A DNA stretch of 64,000 nucleotides from Acephala macrosclerotiorum (Eukaryota; Ascomycota; Leotiomycetes; Helotiales; Mollisiaceae). The DNA is taken from the NCBI GenBank assembly GCA_014904845.1, contig MU119229.1, positions 62,001 to 126,000 on the forward strand. Reading direction: 5' to 3'. This document shows, one piece after another, positions 9,905 through 21,263 of the stretch. Position 1 is the stretch's first letter. Each line of letters opens with the position of its first letter. A program made the position numbers and the translations under genes. Below the pieces are notes generated by a model. It did no database searches. It saw only the letters and a program-made list of their open reading frames with translations, and was not told the origin of the DNA.

Positions 9905-12900
9905 TGACTAAAAAAAAATCAAGAAAATTAATTATAATCAAATTAATTTGACTAAATAATGATTAATTATGATTAGCTATTTTACCGTTAATCATGATTA
10001 TAATTTGATTAAGATATTCAAGAAAATCATGAATATCACGTGATTTTCAACATATAAATATAGACTTTAAATACTTATTTGTATAATAGCCTATATATAT
10101 TTGCATACTTTCATTAAAAAATATTAAAGAAATAACTATAAACTAGACTACAAATTCATTTTCCACGTGATTTTCAATATTTTCTTTATTTTTTTTATTT
10201 TCTTCTGTAATAACCTCTCAATTTTTAAAACAAATAATCTTCTCAAAAGTAGATTTAAATAGTTTATTTCGAGTTTTATTTATAATTAAAACTCTTTGTA
10301 AAAAAAAAAAATTTAAAAAACGTTAAAATAATTAGAATTTATAAATATTTTCAAGTAATTCGAAATAATACAAAGTATTTATCTCGATTATTATACTACC
10401 AATTAAAGAGCTTTATCTATTAATATATTAGCTTAAATTTTATTAAAAAATATTATTAAAATTCTTTAAAAAGATTTTATAAAATTCAAGTATTTAAAGT
10501 ATTTACATTTTTAAAAGTTTTTTTTTTCTTTAAATAAAAAGTAAATTTATTTACTTTTTTTTAATTTTGATTATTTAAATAGATATCAAAATCATTTTTA
10601 TCTCTTTCAAGATTTAAACTTTAAATTTGTTAAATAAAAAAATTTTCTCGAAAATAATTCGTTTTATAATTAAAAAAAATATTAAAAATTTAAATAATAA
10701 AAAATAAATAATAATAATAATTTACTTTTGAAAACCGATATATAGTTTATTATAAACGTCGCTTGATTAGCTAATAGTAAAACCAATTCCCGTTAAATTT
10801 TCTCGTTTAATACGAGAATTAAAAATTAAAACTAAATATATAATTTTATTTATATCGTTTATAGAACTCGTTTTAAAAAAAAAAAAATTTTAATTTTATA
10901 ATTCTTTATTAATTGCGTTCGTAAAAATAGAATTCTTAAAAAAAATATTAGTATTTTATTTTAATTTAATTAAAATTAAAATTAAAATTATAAAATAATT
11001 TAAATATAAAAATTTATATTTAATTCTTTTTTAAAAATTTTCAATTTATTATATATTATATATATTTCTAATATAAAATAATATATAATCGAGTATTTTT
11101 CGATTTATAATTTAATAATAGTTTTAATAAATATTTTAAATATTTTAAAACAATTTTTTAAATATTCAATTTCGTTTTTAAATAAAATTAATTTATTATT
11201 TTTAAAAAATTTAATTTCGAATAAATTAATAATTGTATTATTTATTTTTATAAGATATAAATAATTAATCAATATATTAATTATTAATAATTATTGAGTT
11301 TTTTGATTTAAATTTATTAGTAAATAATTTTAAAAATATAATTTTAGAAATATTTATTTAATTATAAAATTTTAACGTTTTTTACGTTTTAAATTTAATT
11401 TTAATTTTTTAATATTTTTATATTCTTTTAAAAATATCGAATATTAATAATAGTTTTTCGAATTTTTTTTTCAAATAAAAAATACTATAAAAAATTAGTA
11501 ATTAAATTTGAAAAAATAAAATTTTATAAATTTATTAAATATTTTTTAAATATTTTAATTCTTAATATTATTATTAATATTATAATCGTTTTTATTATTA
11601 AAAAAATTATAATCGTTTTTAATAATAGTTTTTAATATATTTTAAATCACAAAATTAAATACGTGAATTATATCGACAAATTTTAATTTAATCGGAAATT
11701 AAATAGTAATCGGATCGACGTATTATTCTTTGTCAGATTAGTTCTAGTTTAGAGCGTCGTTTATCGAGTCTATCAAATTGCGATTAAATTAAACTCAGAC
11801 TAAAATCGTTTAATCAAATTAGCCAAATAATAATTTATTTTATTAAACGTTTTAAATACGTTTTAAGTTTTTCAAACGAGTTTTAAACGCTTTAAACGCT
11901 TTAAATACTTTAAATATATTAAAATTAAAATATTTAATAGATTTAAATCAAATTATTTTAAATTTATATATAAAAATTTTTATATTAAAAAAAGTTATTA
12001 TAAAAGTTTTAATTAATTCTATCGAGCGCGTATTAAAATATATCGCTATAAAATTCGAATATAAAACTTTTTAATATTTTTTATTAAAATATATTAATAC
12101 AATTTTAAATTTAATCGAGTTTTAGTGATCGTATTTTAAATTTTAAATTTTAATATTTTTAATTTTAAAAATCTTCGATATACGTTTTATTTTACGAAAT
12201 TTCTATTTATTAATTTAAAAATACTTTAAATCGTATTATTTTCAACAATTTAAATTTAATAAAATAATTAACGTATAATATATTTTGCGTATATAATCGA
12301 ATAAAATAAAATAAAATAAAATAAAAATACTTAATAATTAATTGTAATATTAAACATATACGTTTATAATCGAAAGTTTTAATATTTTTCGTTTAAAAAA
12401 ATTAATATTTTAAATTTATATATTTTAATTAATTTAAACGTTTTAAAATTTTTAAACGAGTTTTAAACGTTTTAAACGCTTTAAACGTGAAATTTATTAT
12501 CTCAATTTAAATTAATTTAATAGATTCGATAGTAATTTTTCAATCGATTTAATTATATTTAAAAAAATTAAATTTATTATTATTATATTGAAATTTGTCA
12601 ATATGAATATAAAATATTTCTTTGAAATTTTATTTTTATTTTATTATAATACTTTTTAAAAGCACTTATAAAAGAATCGTTTAAAGAAATATTATTTCTT
12701 ATAATATTATTAAAAGATTAATAAATTATTTTTTAAATATTTTTAAAAAATTTATTTTATAATATTATATTCGATATTATAATTTTAATTCTCGTTTAAA
12801 ATTTATAATAAAACTTTATTTATATAAGTATCGAAGTATTTATTTTTTAAGTTTTTTATTTTTAGTAAATAAAACTTTAATTCGAAATTTTTATTAATAA

Positions 12901-14225
12901 AATATTTAAAAATTTATTAATAAATTTTTATTATTTTTTATTATTAAATAATTTATATATATTTTAATTAATAATCGTTTATACGTTTAAATTTGAAGAA
13001 AAAAAATCTTCGAATTTTATTTGTTTTTTTTAATTTTAATTTTATTAATAATTATTTTTCGAAATGAATTTTTTTTAATTTATTTATTAATAAATTAAAA
13101 TAAAATAATTAATTTTTATTTAATATTTGAATAAAAAATTTATTTATATAAATAAAATAAAAATTCTTTAAAAAAACGAAAAATAATAACTCGAAAAAAT
13201 AAATTATTCGATATTAAAAAATTTAATAATAATTTTTTAAATTTTATTTTATTAAATTGTTTTTTAGAAATTTTTAAGCGTTTAAAAACTTTTTATAAAA
13301 TAATAATTTTTATAATACTTTTTTAAAAATTATTAATTTCAAATGAATTATTTATATTTTATTATTTTATTAAAATATTTTTAAAATTAAAATAAAATCG
13401 ATAATTTATTCAATAATTATTTATAAAATAATTAATTTATTATTTTAAAAAAGTTTTATTATTAAAAATTAATAAATTTATTTACAATTTTAATAAAAGT
13501 ATTTAATAATACAAATATATTAATTATTAGAATTTTTAAAGTTTTTTTTGAATAAAATTTAAAACTTTTTCAAATAATCGATTTTTAAAAAGTAATAATT
13601 GTTTTTTAATAAGTTCAAATTTAAAATTAATACGATTTTAAATAAAATTAATTTTTGTCGACGTTTTATAAAATATATTAATATTAAATAAAAATATTTA
13701 TAATATAAATTTTATTAATAAAGTAAATAATTAATTTATTATTAATTTAATTATAATAATAAAAAAAAAGTTCGAAAATAAATATTTTTTTATATAAAAA
13801 ATAAAATTATTTTATAAGTTTTTAAATAAATCTATTAATTATAAATTATTTTTTATTTTTAAAATATTAATATTTCTAGAAATTTGATTTTTAATTATTT
13901 ATTTATATAATTAGAAATTACTAAAATTATTAATTATTTAAAAATCAAATAATAATAATAAACGAAACGCGATACTATTTAAAGTTTAATTATCGCAATT
14001 AAGCGAAAAACGATACTATTTAGAGTTTAGTTTACTATAATCTTAATTTTAATCTTAATTTTAATCTTAACTTTATTTCAGTCTCACTCTTATTACTGCT
14101 AGCGTCACGTGATATTTCAAATAATTAATTATTAGTTAATTATTTTGATTTAATTAAATTAAATTTTGATTAAAACTTAAAAAAGTTGATTAAGATTTGA
14201 TTAAGGGGGGTTATCTTAATTTAAT
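9905..14225. mobile_element. Large RIP-eroded AT block, probable dead transposon(s)
   Basis: About 4.3 kb is nearly all A and T, with surviving C largely in CpG and TpA in excess, the pattern left when RIP converts CpA to TpA. No open frame survives. Both ends carry dense GATTAA/TTAATC motifs and an inverted CACGTGA signal: AATATCACGTGA near 10031 and TCACGTGATATT near 14104, each about 105-130 bp inside the block edge. This suggests terminal inverted repeats. CACGTGATTTTCAA occurs twice at the left (10037 and 10164). Less-eroded islands lie at about 11690-11900 and 12420-12500, both with repeated TTTAAACG(C/T) motifs. A TAAAA microsatellite lies at about 12299-12325. Element class cannot be told. 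Confidence 0.65.
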
Positions 14226-14229
14226 TTAA

Positions 14230-15097
14230 TCATTTATCACGCTGCTCTGTTCTCAAAATACTGTGTAGGCCTAAAGCAAATATTGCTGAAAAGCTGAACG
14301 CAAGCCACTGGAGAACAACTACTGCAATTCCTGCCGTAAGGGAAATCGATGAACTTGCTAAGATGCTAGTTACAGATTGCACCCCCGCAGTTGTCAGCTC
14401 GACTGAGACTGCGGAAACAAGTCCAAAGGCAGTAGATCCCCATATTATCGCAAGGGTATACATGATTGAAAGTGATGGCGATCTCTGTACCCTTTGATGT
14501 TGGGATCTCCACATTCTTCGTTTTAGTTCTGCCAGGAACAGGACTCCGATGAAAAATAGCGCACATCTGACACTTAACAGAGGAGGAATTATGCGTTGGA
14601 GAGAAAGAGCCCATGAGAAGAGTTGTTCTAGCTCAATAGAAGTTGTTGGGTCGTTTCCCAATTGGGCATATTTCTGAACCAGCTGTCCAGCCGTCACTCC
14701 AGTCGTCAGACCGCAATCCAGTCCAGCTGGAGAGGAGACACAAAGACCAAGCAGATCACTAGTATTAGCAAGCCTCTGAGGAAAATTTGGTCGTCTTACC
14801 AAAGTATCCCAAACGAATCTCTGAGACTGTTGCGTTTGCAAAGAGTCCGGTTTTGCTTTGAATCTTAAGGGTATAAATATTCGGCAGCGCTGGGGAATTT
14901 GATATGCATCCAGTCAGGGCCAGGACTGTTATTCCATTAATGAGACTTTTTATATAGAGTGGTGGCAATATACTTACGATAGAACACCAAGACAGGAATT
15001 GGGAGGGCATAAGTGGACAAGCGCAAGTTAATGCTCCCTAAATGCTTTATTAGCTCGAAAGTTGTTGATTTGTGGGAGTTCTCAAGTGCCTACTCAT
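14230..15097 (-). CDS. Four-TM Fig1/SUR7-like membrane protein
   Basis: Predicted plasma-membrane protein of the tetraspan Fig1/SUR7/PalI type. Proposed exons: 15094-15097 (ATGA), 14978-15037, 14800-14925 and 14230-14747, summing to 236 codons (235 aa). TM1 is near residues 10-28 (ALPIPVLVFYLLALTGC). The extracellular loop carries the Fig1-type signature IRLGYFG joined to LCVSSPAGLDCG, and three more helices follow (PPLLSVRCALFFIGVLFLAE; MYTLAIIWGSTAFGLVSAV; AVVVLQWLAFSFSAIFALGL). Joining GYFG to LCVSS needs a 52-nt intron ending TTG instead of AG. A normal CAG 21 nt later is also in frame but deletes seven residues. The stop lies about 5 nt from the eroded block, so the original C-terminus may be lost. 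Start exon and third intron are uncertain. Confidence 0.6.
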
Positions 15098-16400
15098 TTT
15101 GACGCATGAGTCCGTTGCAGTATGTTCGCCAGTAGATCGACGGGCAACTCCGGGGAGGTTGTTTAATTGTGAATACTTGGTGTTTCTGGCACCTTGCCTT
15201 TAACGCAGGTTGGTTGTGGACTGTTTATTGCCTATAAAGAGTTGATAAGCATTATGGCTTTGAAGAAAAGGAAAAAGAGTTACGAAGTTGCAATAGGTAT
15301 GAAACTTCCTACAAACAATAGTTCATACCATGAGCAATAGGTTCATATAGTCCGTTTCATTGGTCAAGGGCTACGATGAACTCAAGTCTAACATCGAGCT
15401 AAGCACCGAGGTCAGCCGCTGCAAAAGTGTTAAGTGTTTTAATAGTCGCGCGCCAAGCAACTAGCCCCAGCAGTTGTGTTTCCAAAGATCAACAGTCGGT
15501 CTCTTGAACCATATCGGCGGCTTACTCGGAAGTGACAAAATTTGGTCCACTTCTTGCCTGCTCGACCAATCAGGCCGTGCGGTTACCCACGTAACCAACA
15601 TCGTGGGCTCCCAGCTCGGATCACCAATACCGCTGAAAGTTATATCACCAACATCAGGCTCACCGAAAATAGCATCTTTAGTCCTTCCCTCGGTGCCGCC
15701 CTGCATTTCTTTACGAGCACTTATTCATGTATCTCCTCAAAGTATATTTCGGAGCTCACAATACGGGGTGCTTCTCGGAGTTGCACAAAAACTCTGGCCT
15801 TCCCATAATAGCTCTCGCACTCTCATTGCTTGAGATTAACGCTTAACTTTGGTAGGCTAGCGGGTAGAGTCCACATGTTGGTGATCGTCCACTGGATTAT
15901 GGACCGTATGGATACCAGACGATCTTCATGATACCGCATACGAAATAGCTTCTAGCAAGCCTCTTTGTTTAGCACCATCAAGTTATGCATAGGTCACTCC
16001 ACAGGACATTTTGTTTCCAGTGGGTTTCGGGGGTACCATGAAGAGTACTAACTCATTTACGAATCAAATACCGCTCGAGCTTGGAAATTTCCTACCCCAA
16101 ACAGCAACTTCGATCAGTTCCTTCTAGTTAGCTATACATGGTAGTCAACCTACTAGTCTGACGCGCGTCTAAAGAGACACGGATGAGAGACCGCAAGTAA
16201 GTCCCGTGGCCACGGTCAAGTACTTCCCCTTATTCCCAAAATACATGGAAACCTTTAGATCAGGGATAAGTGCAACAAAACCAAACTACTGTCGTTTTAG
16301 GGCTCCTAGGGGGAGTTGGAACTCGTCGAAATGTGGATCTGAGCAGGAACTTGCTTGGGTAAGAATGATGGACAATAGATAACGAGGACAGTGCAGAGAA
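15098..16400. other. Intergenic/unrecognised sequence
   Basis: Mixed-composition sequence inside the eroded compartment. A minus-strand open frame at 15461-15706 (81 codons, with VTWVTARPDWSSRQEVDQIL and KPPIWFKRPTVDLWKHNCWG) reads like a protein fragment, but it has no recognised family, start context or partner exon. I see no supported gene. Confidence 0.4.
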
Positions 16401-16401
16401 G

Positions 16402-16408
16402 TATAAAA
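16402..16408 (+). promoter_or_regulatory. TATA-like box
   Basis: TATAAAA lies 239 bp upstream of the preferred ATG at 16641. It is a plausible core promoter element if the 5' UTR is about 200 nt. Confidence 0.4.
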
Positions 16409-16640
16409 GACACCTGCCCCCTCTGAATAGGTCACATCATCCAGCATCGCTTCCAGTACTTCACTCAGAACTTCGCCTCGATCCAAGAACAACTACACTC
16501 TTTTAGAGCAATAATTCCTTTCGAAAGACTATTTTATCACACATACTACATCGCTAACTCTTATTGGATTTTGTTTGTCAATACTGTCTTTACTATCAAT
16601 TGCCTATCACTTCTCTTATCCCGTAACTCCGACTTTCAGT

Positions 16641-17379
16641 ATGGCCACCCGCACTCTATACCTCGTTGCCTTCCGACAGAGTCCTCGAATGAGAGCGCAC
16701 TTTTCCATATTCGTGCCCTCCGCCCAAGATGAAAGCACGGGAACCCTTATTCACGTGGTCGGCAGCCCAATGGCTGGCTATATGCTTGAGTTCAAACGTA
16801 ATTACTGTCCCGCGGCCTCCAATCAGCCCCACACAGTGATACCGATTGGCCAGGTGGATGCCGGTCACGTTATTGATTCTGTCAGCGGTGGGCAAAGTAA
16901 AGACGACCGCCCCAATGGCGATATAGAGCGTATGGCAGCGCAAGTCCCCCCTCCACGAATCAGTGCAAACTTCCTTCAGCCTATCAACGATGTGAATTCT
17001 AAATCTTCCATTTACTATGAAAAAGATACTGGCTAACCTTAATGGACTCGTCCAGACCACAAATCGAAGATGTCAAGAATGGACTACGGACTACGTCAAG
17101 CGTCTTGTGACTGTGGGCTATATTGTTGAGGATGCAGTCAGTAGAGTGCAAGCTCAACGTGATCCGCCATCCCATGGCATTGGTTTGCAAGCCGCCGGTC
17201 GTGGGCAAGGTAGTGGAGGGCGGGGTGGTCAGGCTGCGGTTGCACCAATGGCACCAGCAGCACCAACGGCACCAGCAGCACCAACGGCAACAGCAGCACA
17301 GCCAGCCGCGTTCCCATGGGTGTGGGATACCGAGCAGAACCAATACAGACGCTGGGATGGGACCAAGTGGATCTGGTAA
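16641..17379 (+). CDS. Conserved fungal protein of unknown function
   Basis: Exons 16641-16991 and 17056-17379 give 225 codons (224 aa). The N-terminal half has a distinctive block (RTLYLVAFRQSPRMRAHFSIF, GTLIHVVGSPMAGYMLEFKR) that I associate with uncharacterised ascomycete proteins. After the intron comes RCQEWTTDYVKRLVTVGYI, then a Gly/Pro/Ala low-complexity linker built on APAAPT repeats, then a Trp-rich tail (WVWDTEQNQYRRWDGTKWIW). The 64-nt intron has GTGAAT and GTCCAG ends with GGCTAAC as branch site. An in-frame ATG at 16575 is possible, but MATRTLYLV is the more natural start. No function is claimed. Confidence 0.72.
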
Positions 17380-18368
17380 TAAATTCTGTACGATTGTTAA
17401 TATACATTTTCCTTTGTAAAACTTTTAAATTGACGGGGTTTTAACTCTTAATAAATAAATCAAATACGTTTATAATTAAATAAAAAAATATATAATAAAT
17501 TAATTTTATTATTTAAAAATATTTTAATAATTTTTTTTATTATATATATTTATTTTTATTAAATTATATTTATATTTAATTTATATATTTTATTTTATTT
17601 ATTTTTTATATTAATTTTTTTGAGTTCGTTATTAATATTTTTACGTAATAATAAAAAAATTAATTAAATGTTTTATAATAAGTTTAATTTTAAAATATAT
17701 ATTACAAATTTATAATTATATTAAGTTTTAATTAATTTAAAACGTATATTATAATTTGTAATCGATTATAAATTTTATTATATTTTTGTTTTTATTATTA
17801 TTAATATATTTAAATAATAAATATAAAAATTTAATTAATTATATTATAATCATATTACGTATATAATTAATTTAAAAATTAAATTAATTATATAAAAAAT
17901 TACGCGTTATAAATAAAGCTTTTAATAAAACGAATTAAACGAATTAAAAACCGATTTTTATAATTGTTTTAAATTATTTCGAAATTTATTTTTTTATTAC
18001 TTTTTTTATTATATAATAAAATAATTATAAACCACGTAATAAATATTAATTATTTAAATTTTTATAATAAATTAATATTTTTTTATTTAATATTTTAATA
18101 TTAATTATAAATAATTAACGTATTTAAAATATTTTTAATATTTGTTTAATTTTACTATTAAAATAATTATATTAAATCTTTTTTATTATTGTATTTATTG
18201 CAAATTTTTAATTTCGTAATTTAAAAGTTTGTAAAAAAAATTTATATTTGTATCGAATTTACAAAATTGCGTTTTTTTAATATTTTATTTTTAGCTTTTT
18301 TTTGCATAGAGGATAAATCGTCGGTTCAAGGCAGATAATCTGAATTTACTTGTTTAATATCTCGTGTA
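17380..18368. repeat. AT-rich RIP-like block
   Basis: About 900 bp of A/T-dominated sequence from about 17420 to 18300, with residual CpG and no open frame. It begins 40 bp after one stop codon and ends about 70 bp before the stop of the threonine aldolase gene, so it abuts two 3' ends. Confidence 0.7.
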
Positions 18369-19573
18369 TTATAAAAGTCCATCTCTCTTGAGAGCAATTT
18401 CGTCGAAAACGAATGTCAACCTAAGCAGCGCCTCCTCGCTGACCTGGTAGTGAAGGACTAAACGTTTGCCATCCAGCTTCACTCCGTATTTCATCCCAAT
18501 CTCGTTGAAGTCGACCTTGCTAATACCACTGTGTTTCAGATCAAGCCAAACGATGTTGGTTTCCGTCCTCCTGACCAACCTCCCACCTCTCTTCTCCCAC
18601 ATATCAGCCACCCGTCTCGCCGTGGAGTGCACTTCTCTCAACTTGCCACCCGTGTTACTCCCCCAGGAACCCCAGCCAAAGGTCTCGTCGATTGCCGCAT
18701 TGGTAGCTGCACTCAATACACCAGCCTGTCTCATTCCTCCGCCCATCGACTTCCGAATCCTCCTCGCTCTCGCAATGAACTCTGCATTACCAAGAATCAT
18801 GGCTCCCATCGGCGCCCCCAGACCTTTGCTAAAATCAATAGAAAGACTGTCACAACACCCAGCAAGATCCCTCAAACTTCCTGCGCCAGTGGCGATAGCC
18901 TCCCAAAGTCTCGCACCGTCCATATGGACCTTCAATCCCCTCTCCTGCGACCATTCTGAGATTCTCCTCAGCTCTGGGAGCGGATGGACGAGTCTAGCGA
19001 TAGTATTCTCGAGGCTTATAACTGTTGTCAGGCATAGTTGGACGTCGTCGCTGAGGACTGCGTGCTTCTGAACATCTTCCAGCGCTAAGAACTCTCGGTT
19101 CCTTGGTTTGACCTTTTGGACCATGGCGCCACAAAGGCTTGCAATGCCTCCCGCTTCCCAATGAACGACATGGGATCGGGCATCGCACAGGACAGCATGG
19201 GGAGGTTGCGTCAGATGTGTTCCCAAGGCTAAGATATTTGCCATTGTTCCGGAGAGAAAGAACGCCCCTGCCTCATGACCTGTGAGGTCTGCGATCCGTT
19301 GTTCGAATGAAGATGTTGTGTCATCCTCACGATAGGTGTCATCTTGGAGTGTTGTTTGGATGATTGCTTGAAGCATGGGCAGCGTTGGTCGAGTCACAAC
19401 ATCGCCTGTTCAAACAATCAGCATTTCGAGGTTCACCCTGAGGACAGGCACGAACACTTACTTCGAAAGTCGAATTGGGCGTCTCCCGGATGACTCCATT
19501 GTGTACCGAGTGTGAACTGCTCCAGAAATTGGGCGGAATTCACCTCCTCATCGCTCTTCGTGCGCTTTATCAT
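18369..19573 (-). CDS. Low-specificity L-threonine aldolase-type enzyme
   Basis: PLP enzyme cleaving L-threonine or allo-threonine to glycine and acetaldehyde. Exons 19462-19573 and 18369-19405 give 382 aa. The splice joins DAQFDFRS to DVVTRPTLPML, the family's conserved N-terminal block. DDTTSSFEQRIADLTGHEAG, LSGTMANILAL, HVVHWEAGG and VHMDGARLWEA follow. The Schiff-base lysine is in SIDFSKGLGAP (about residue 231). The start is the ATG of MIKRTKSDEEV. The N-terminus holds the usual fungal W-x-PG lead (TQWSHPGDAQFDFRS). Many fungal homologues lie near secondary-metabolism genes, but no neighbour here suggests such a role. Confidence 0.92.
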
Positions 19574-21263
19574 GACAGCAACAGCACTTTGAAGTCTGCA
19601 GCCTCTAGGAGGACAAACTTGACGATTGAGATTCGACACGGCTGGAAGGAAGGCTTTGCTATAGCAGGATATCGTTCGATGCCTAGCAAGCAAGTGGGAC
19701 AAATACATCGTCACTTCCTCTGCCGGTTCATGAGTTGTCCAAGATCGGATTGGGGTTTCGCTTATGAATTCCTTTGACGGAGGTACATGGCGGAACCAGC
19801 GTCCATCATTCACCAGGCTCAGGAGTGGTAGCATATCAGAACTATCAATTCGACATGCCGGAACATTTGATGTGCATTTGGCATTTAAATTCCAAGCTTC
19901 CGGTTCACTATCCACACGGGAATCCCCTAGTCTCGCCAAAGCTTGCCAGATCCAGCTGGAGCAGCTTTGGTACATTGAGTTAGGGGCCCAGCTTGCAAGG
20001 AAGTCATCCCCCAGATTCCCATTCGAAGCAATTTGGTGCAGATTCGCGCGTGCGCGATGTAGAGGCCAAACCTTTTCATCGGTTTACAACAGCATCGCGG
20101 AACAGCATCATCTGCACGGGCCGCTTGGGGGGAAGAGGCGGGATGTTGAACGCCAGATCCAGTACGAATCCCGAGAAATCATTCGTATATCCATGATCCA
20201 TAATCAAGCGCAACGTGGCAAGGTATACTATACGTTGGGGGTTGTTGGTGATGTTGGATGTAACCCTCGCCTGGGCGCTTAGGAAGTGATGACTGCCGCT
20301 GCGCCCGTGAGCCGCATTCAACGACTCATGAGTAAGTGGAAGGAATTTCTCCGTCGGAAAACCTCGATTCTGACCGCCCTCTTTGCAATTGCACGACATT
20401 TGTCACTGTGGCCCCCAAGGCACCTTGTCACGAAAGTTTATCTCCGTACCTGGGCTAGAGGATTCAATGGGGCTAAAGGAGAGCTGGCAAGAACCCACGG
20501 ATAAGCAACATTGAGGAAGAGAGGCAGATCTATCCATCGGGTTGGACGTCCTATACAATTTCTGGTCGGGAGCAGACCCAATCACTTCTGTCATATTTTC
20601 AAGTCGCTTTCGTTATGCGATATTGCGGTATCGATCGGTCGGAGTTACAACTGCTATGGGATGCATCGATCACATGCATATCGATAGAGCAATCCACGCA
20701 ATATCTGATTTTTGCATCTGTCTGTATTTCTCTAGACTGCGTCCGAAGCTTGCAAGGCCCGTGCCGCTTCTTAGAACCAGTCAAGTCAATGAATCCTATC
20801 GTGGCATTTCATTTCCCGCATTTTCTGAGCTCACTACTTGCTTTGACCTCTCGCGGGGGTCCCCCATGAAGTATCAGTGCGGCAAAAGCATTTTTACGAA
20901 GCGTTGGAAAGGGCCTCAGCAAGTGACAAGTGCGTAATGGAAGCTGTGGCTTTTCCGTTAAGATCTTTCGGGCCCGGCGGTGGGGTAGGGAGCACATTAG
21001 ACTATATGAGAATTCATATATGGTCTTTAAAGATAAAGCGAAGCAGGTGTAACGATGGATTCTTCATCTGATTGTGGCGTGAAGTTGGTGCTTTCCTCGT
21101 TTGAAACTTTGTTTCCAATTTCGGTCTTCTGATCTCAAATTCTCAACCGACATTCGGACCACCTCAAAACTCTCAGCTCATTCCTATATTGCGATCCCAA
21201 GCGCACTCTCCATCACAGGAGACAGCTCCTCTCCTTCCTGTATTATAGTGATGGTAAAGGATA
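19574..21263. other. Gene-poor region with possible coding remnants
   Basis: Two minus-strand open frames, 20076-20399 (107 codons) and the upstream part of 19433-19975, read like protein (LATLRLIMDHGYTNDFSGFV; NDGRWFRHVPPSKEFISETP). A GT..AG pair could join them. I do not recognise a family and no clean start exists. This may be a decayed gene upstream of the threonine aldolase, or chance. Confidence 0.3.

Noticed and set aside
15461..15833. Overlapping open frames on both strands in the spacer before the gene at 16641
   Set aside because: Short, no family resemblance, no start context and no partner exons.
20076..20399. Possible HET-domain remnant on the minus strand
   Set aside because: The YVALSYxWG and W-x-D-x-x-C-I-x-Q blocks are absent, so no assignment is justified.
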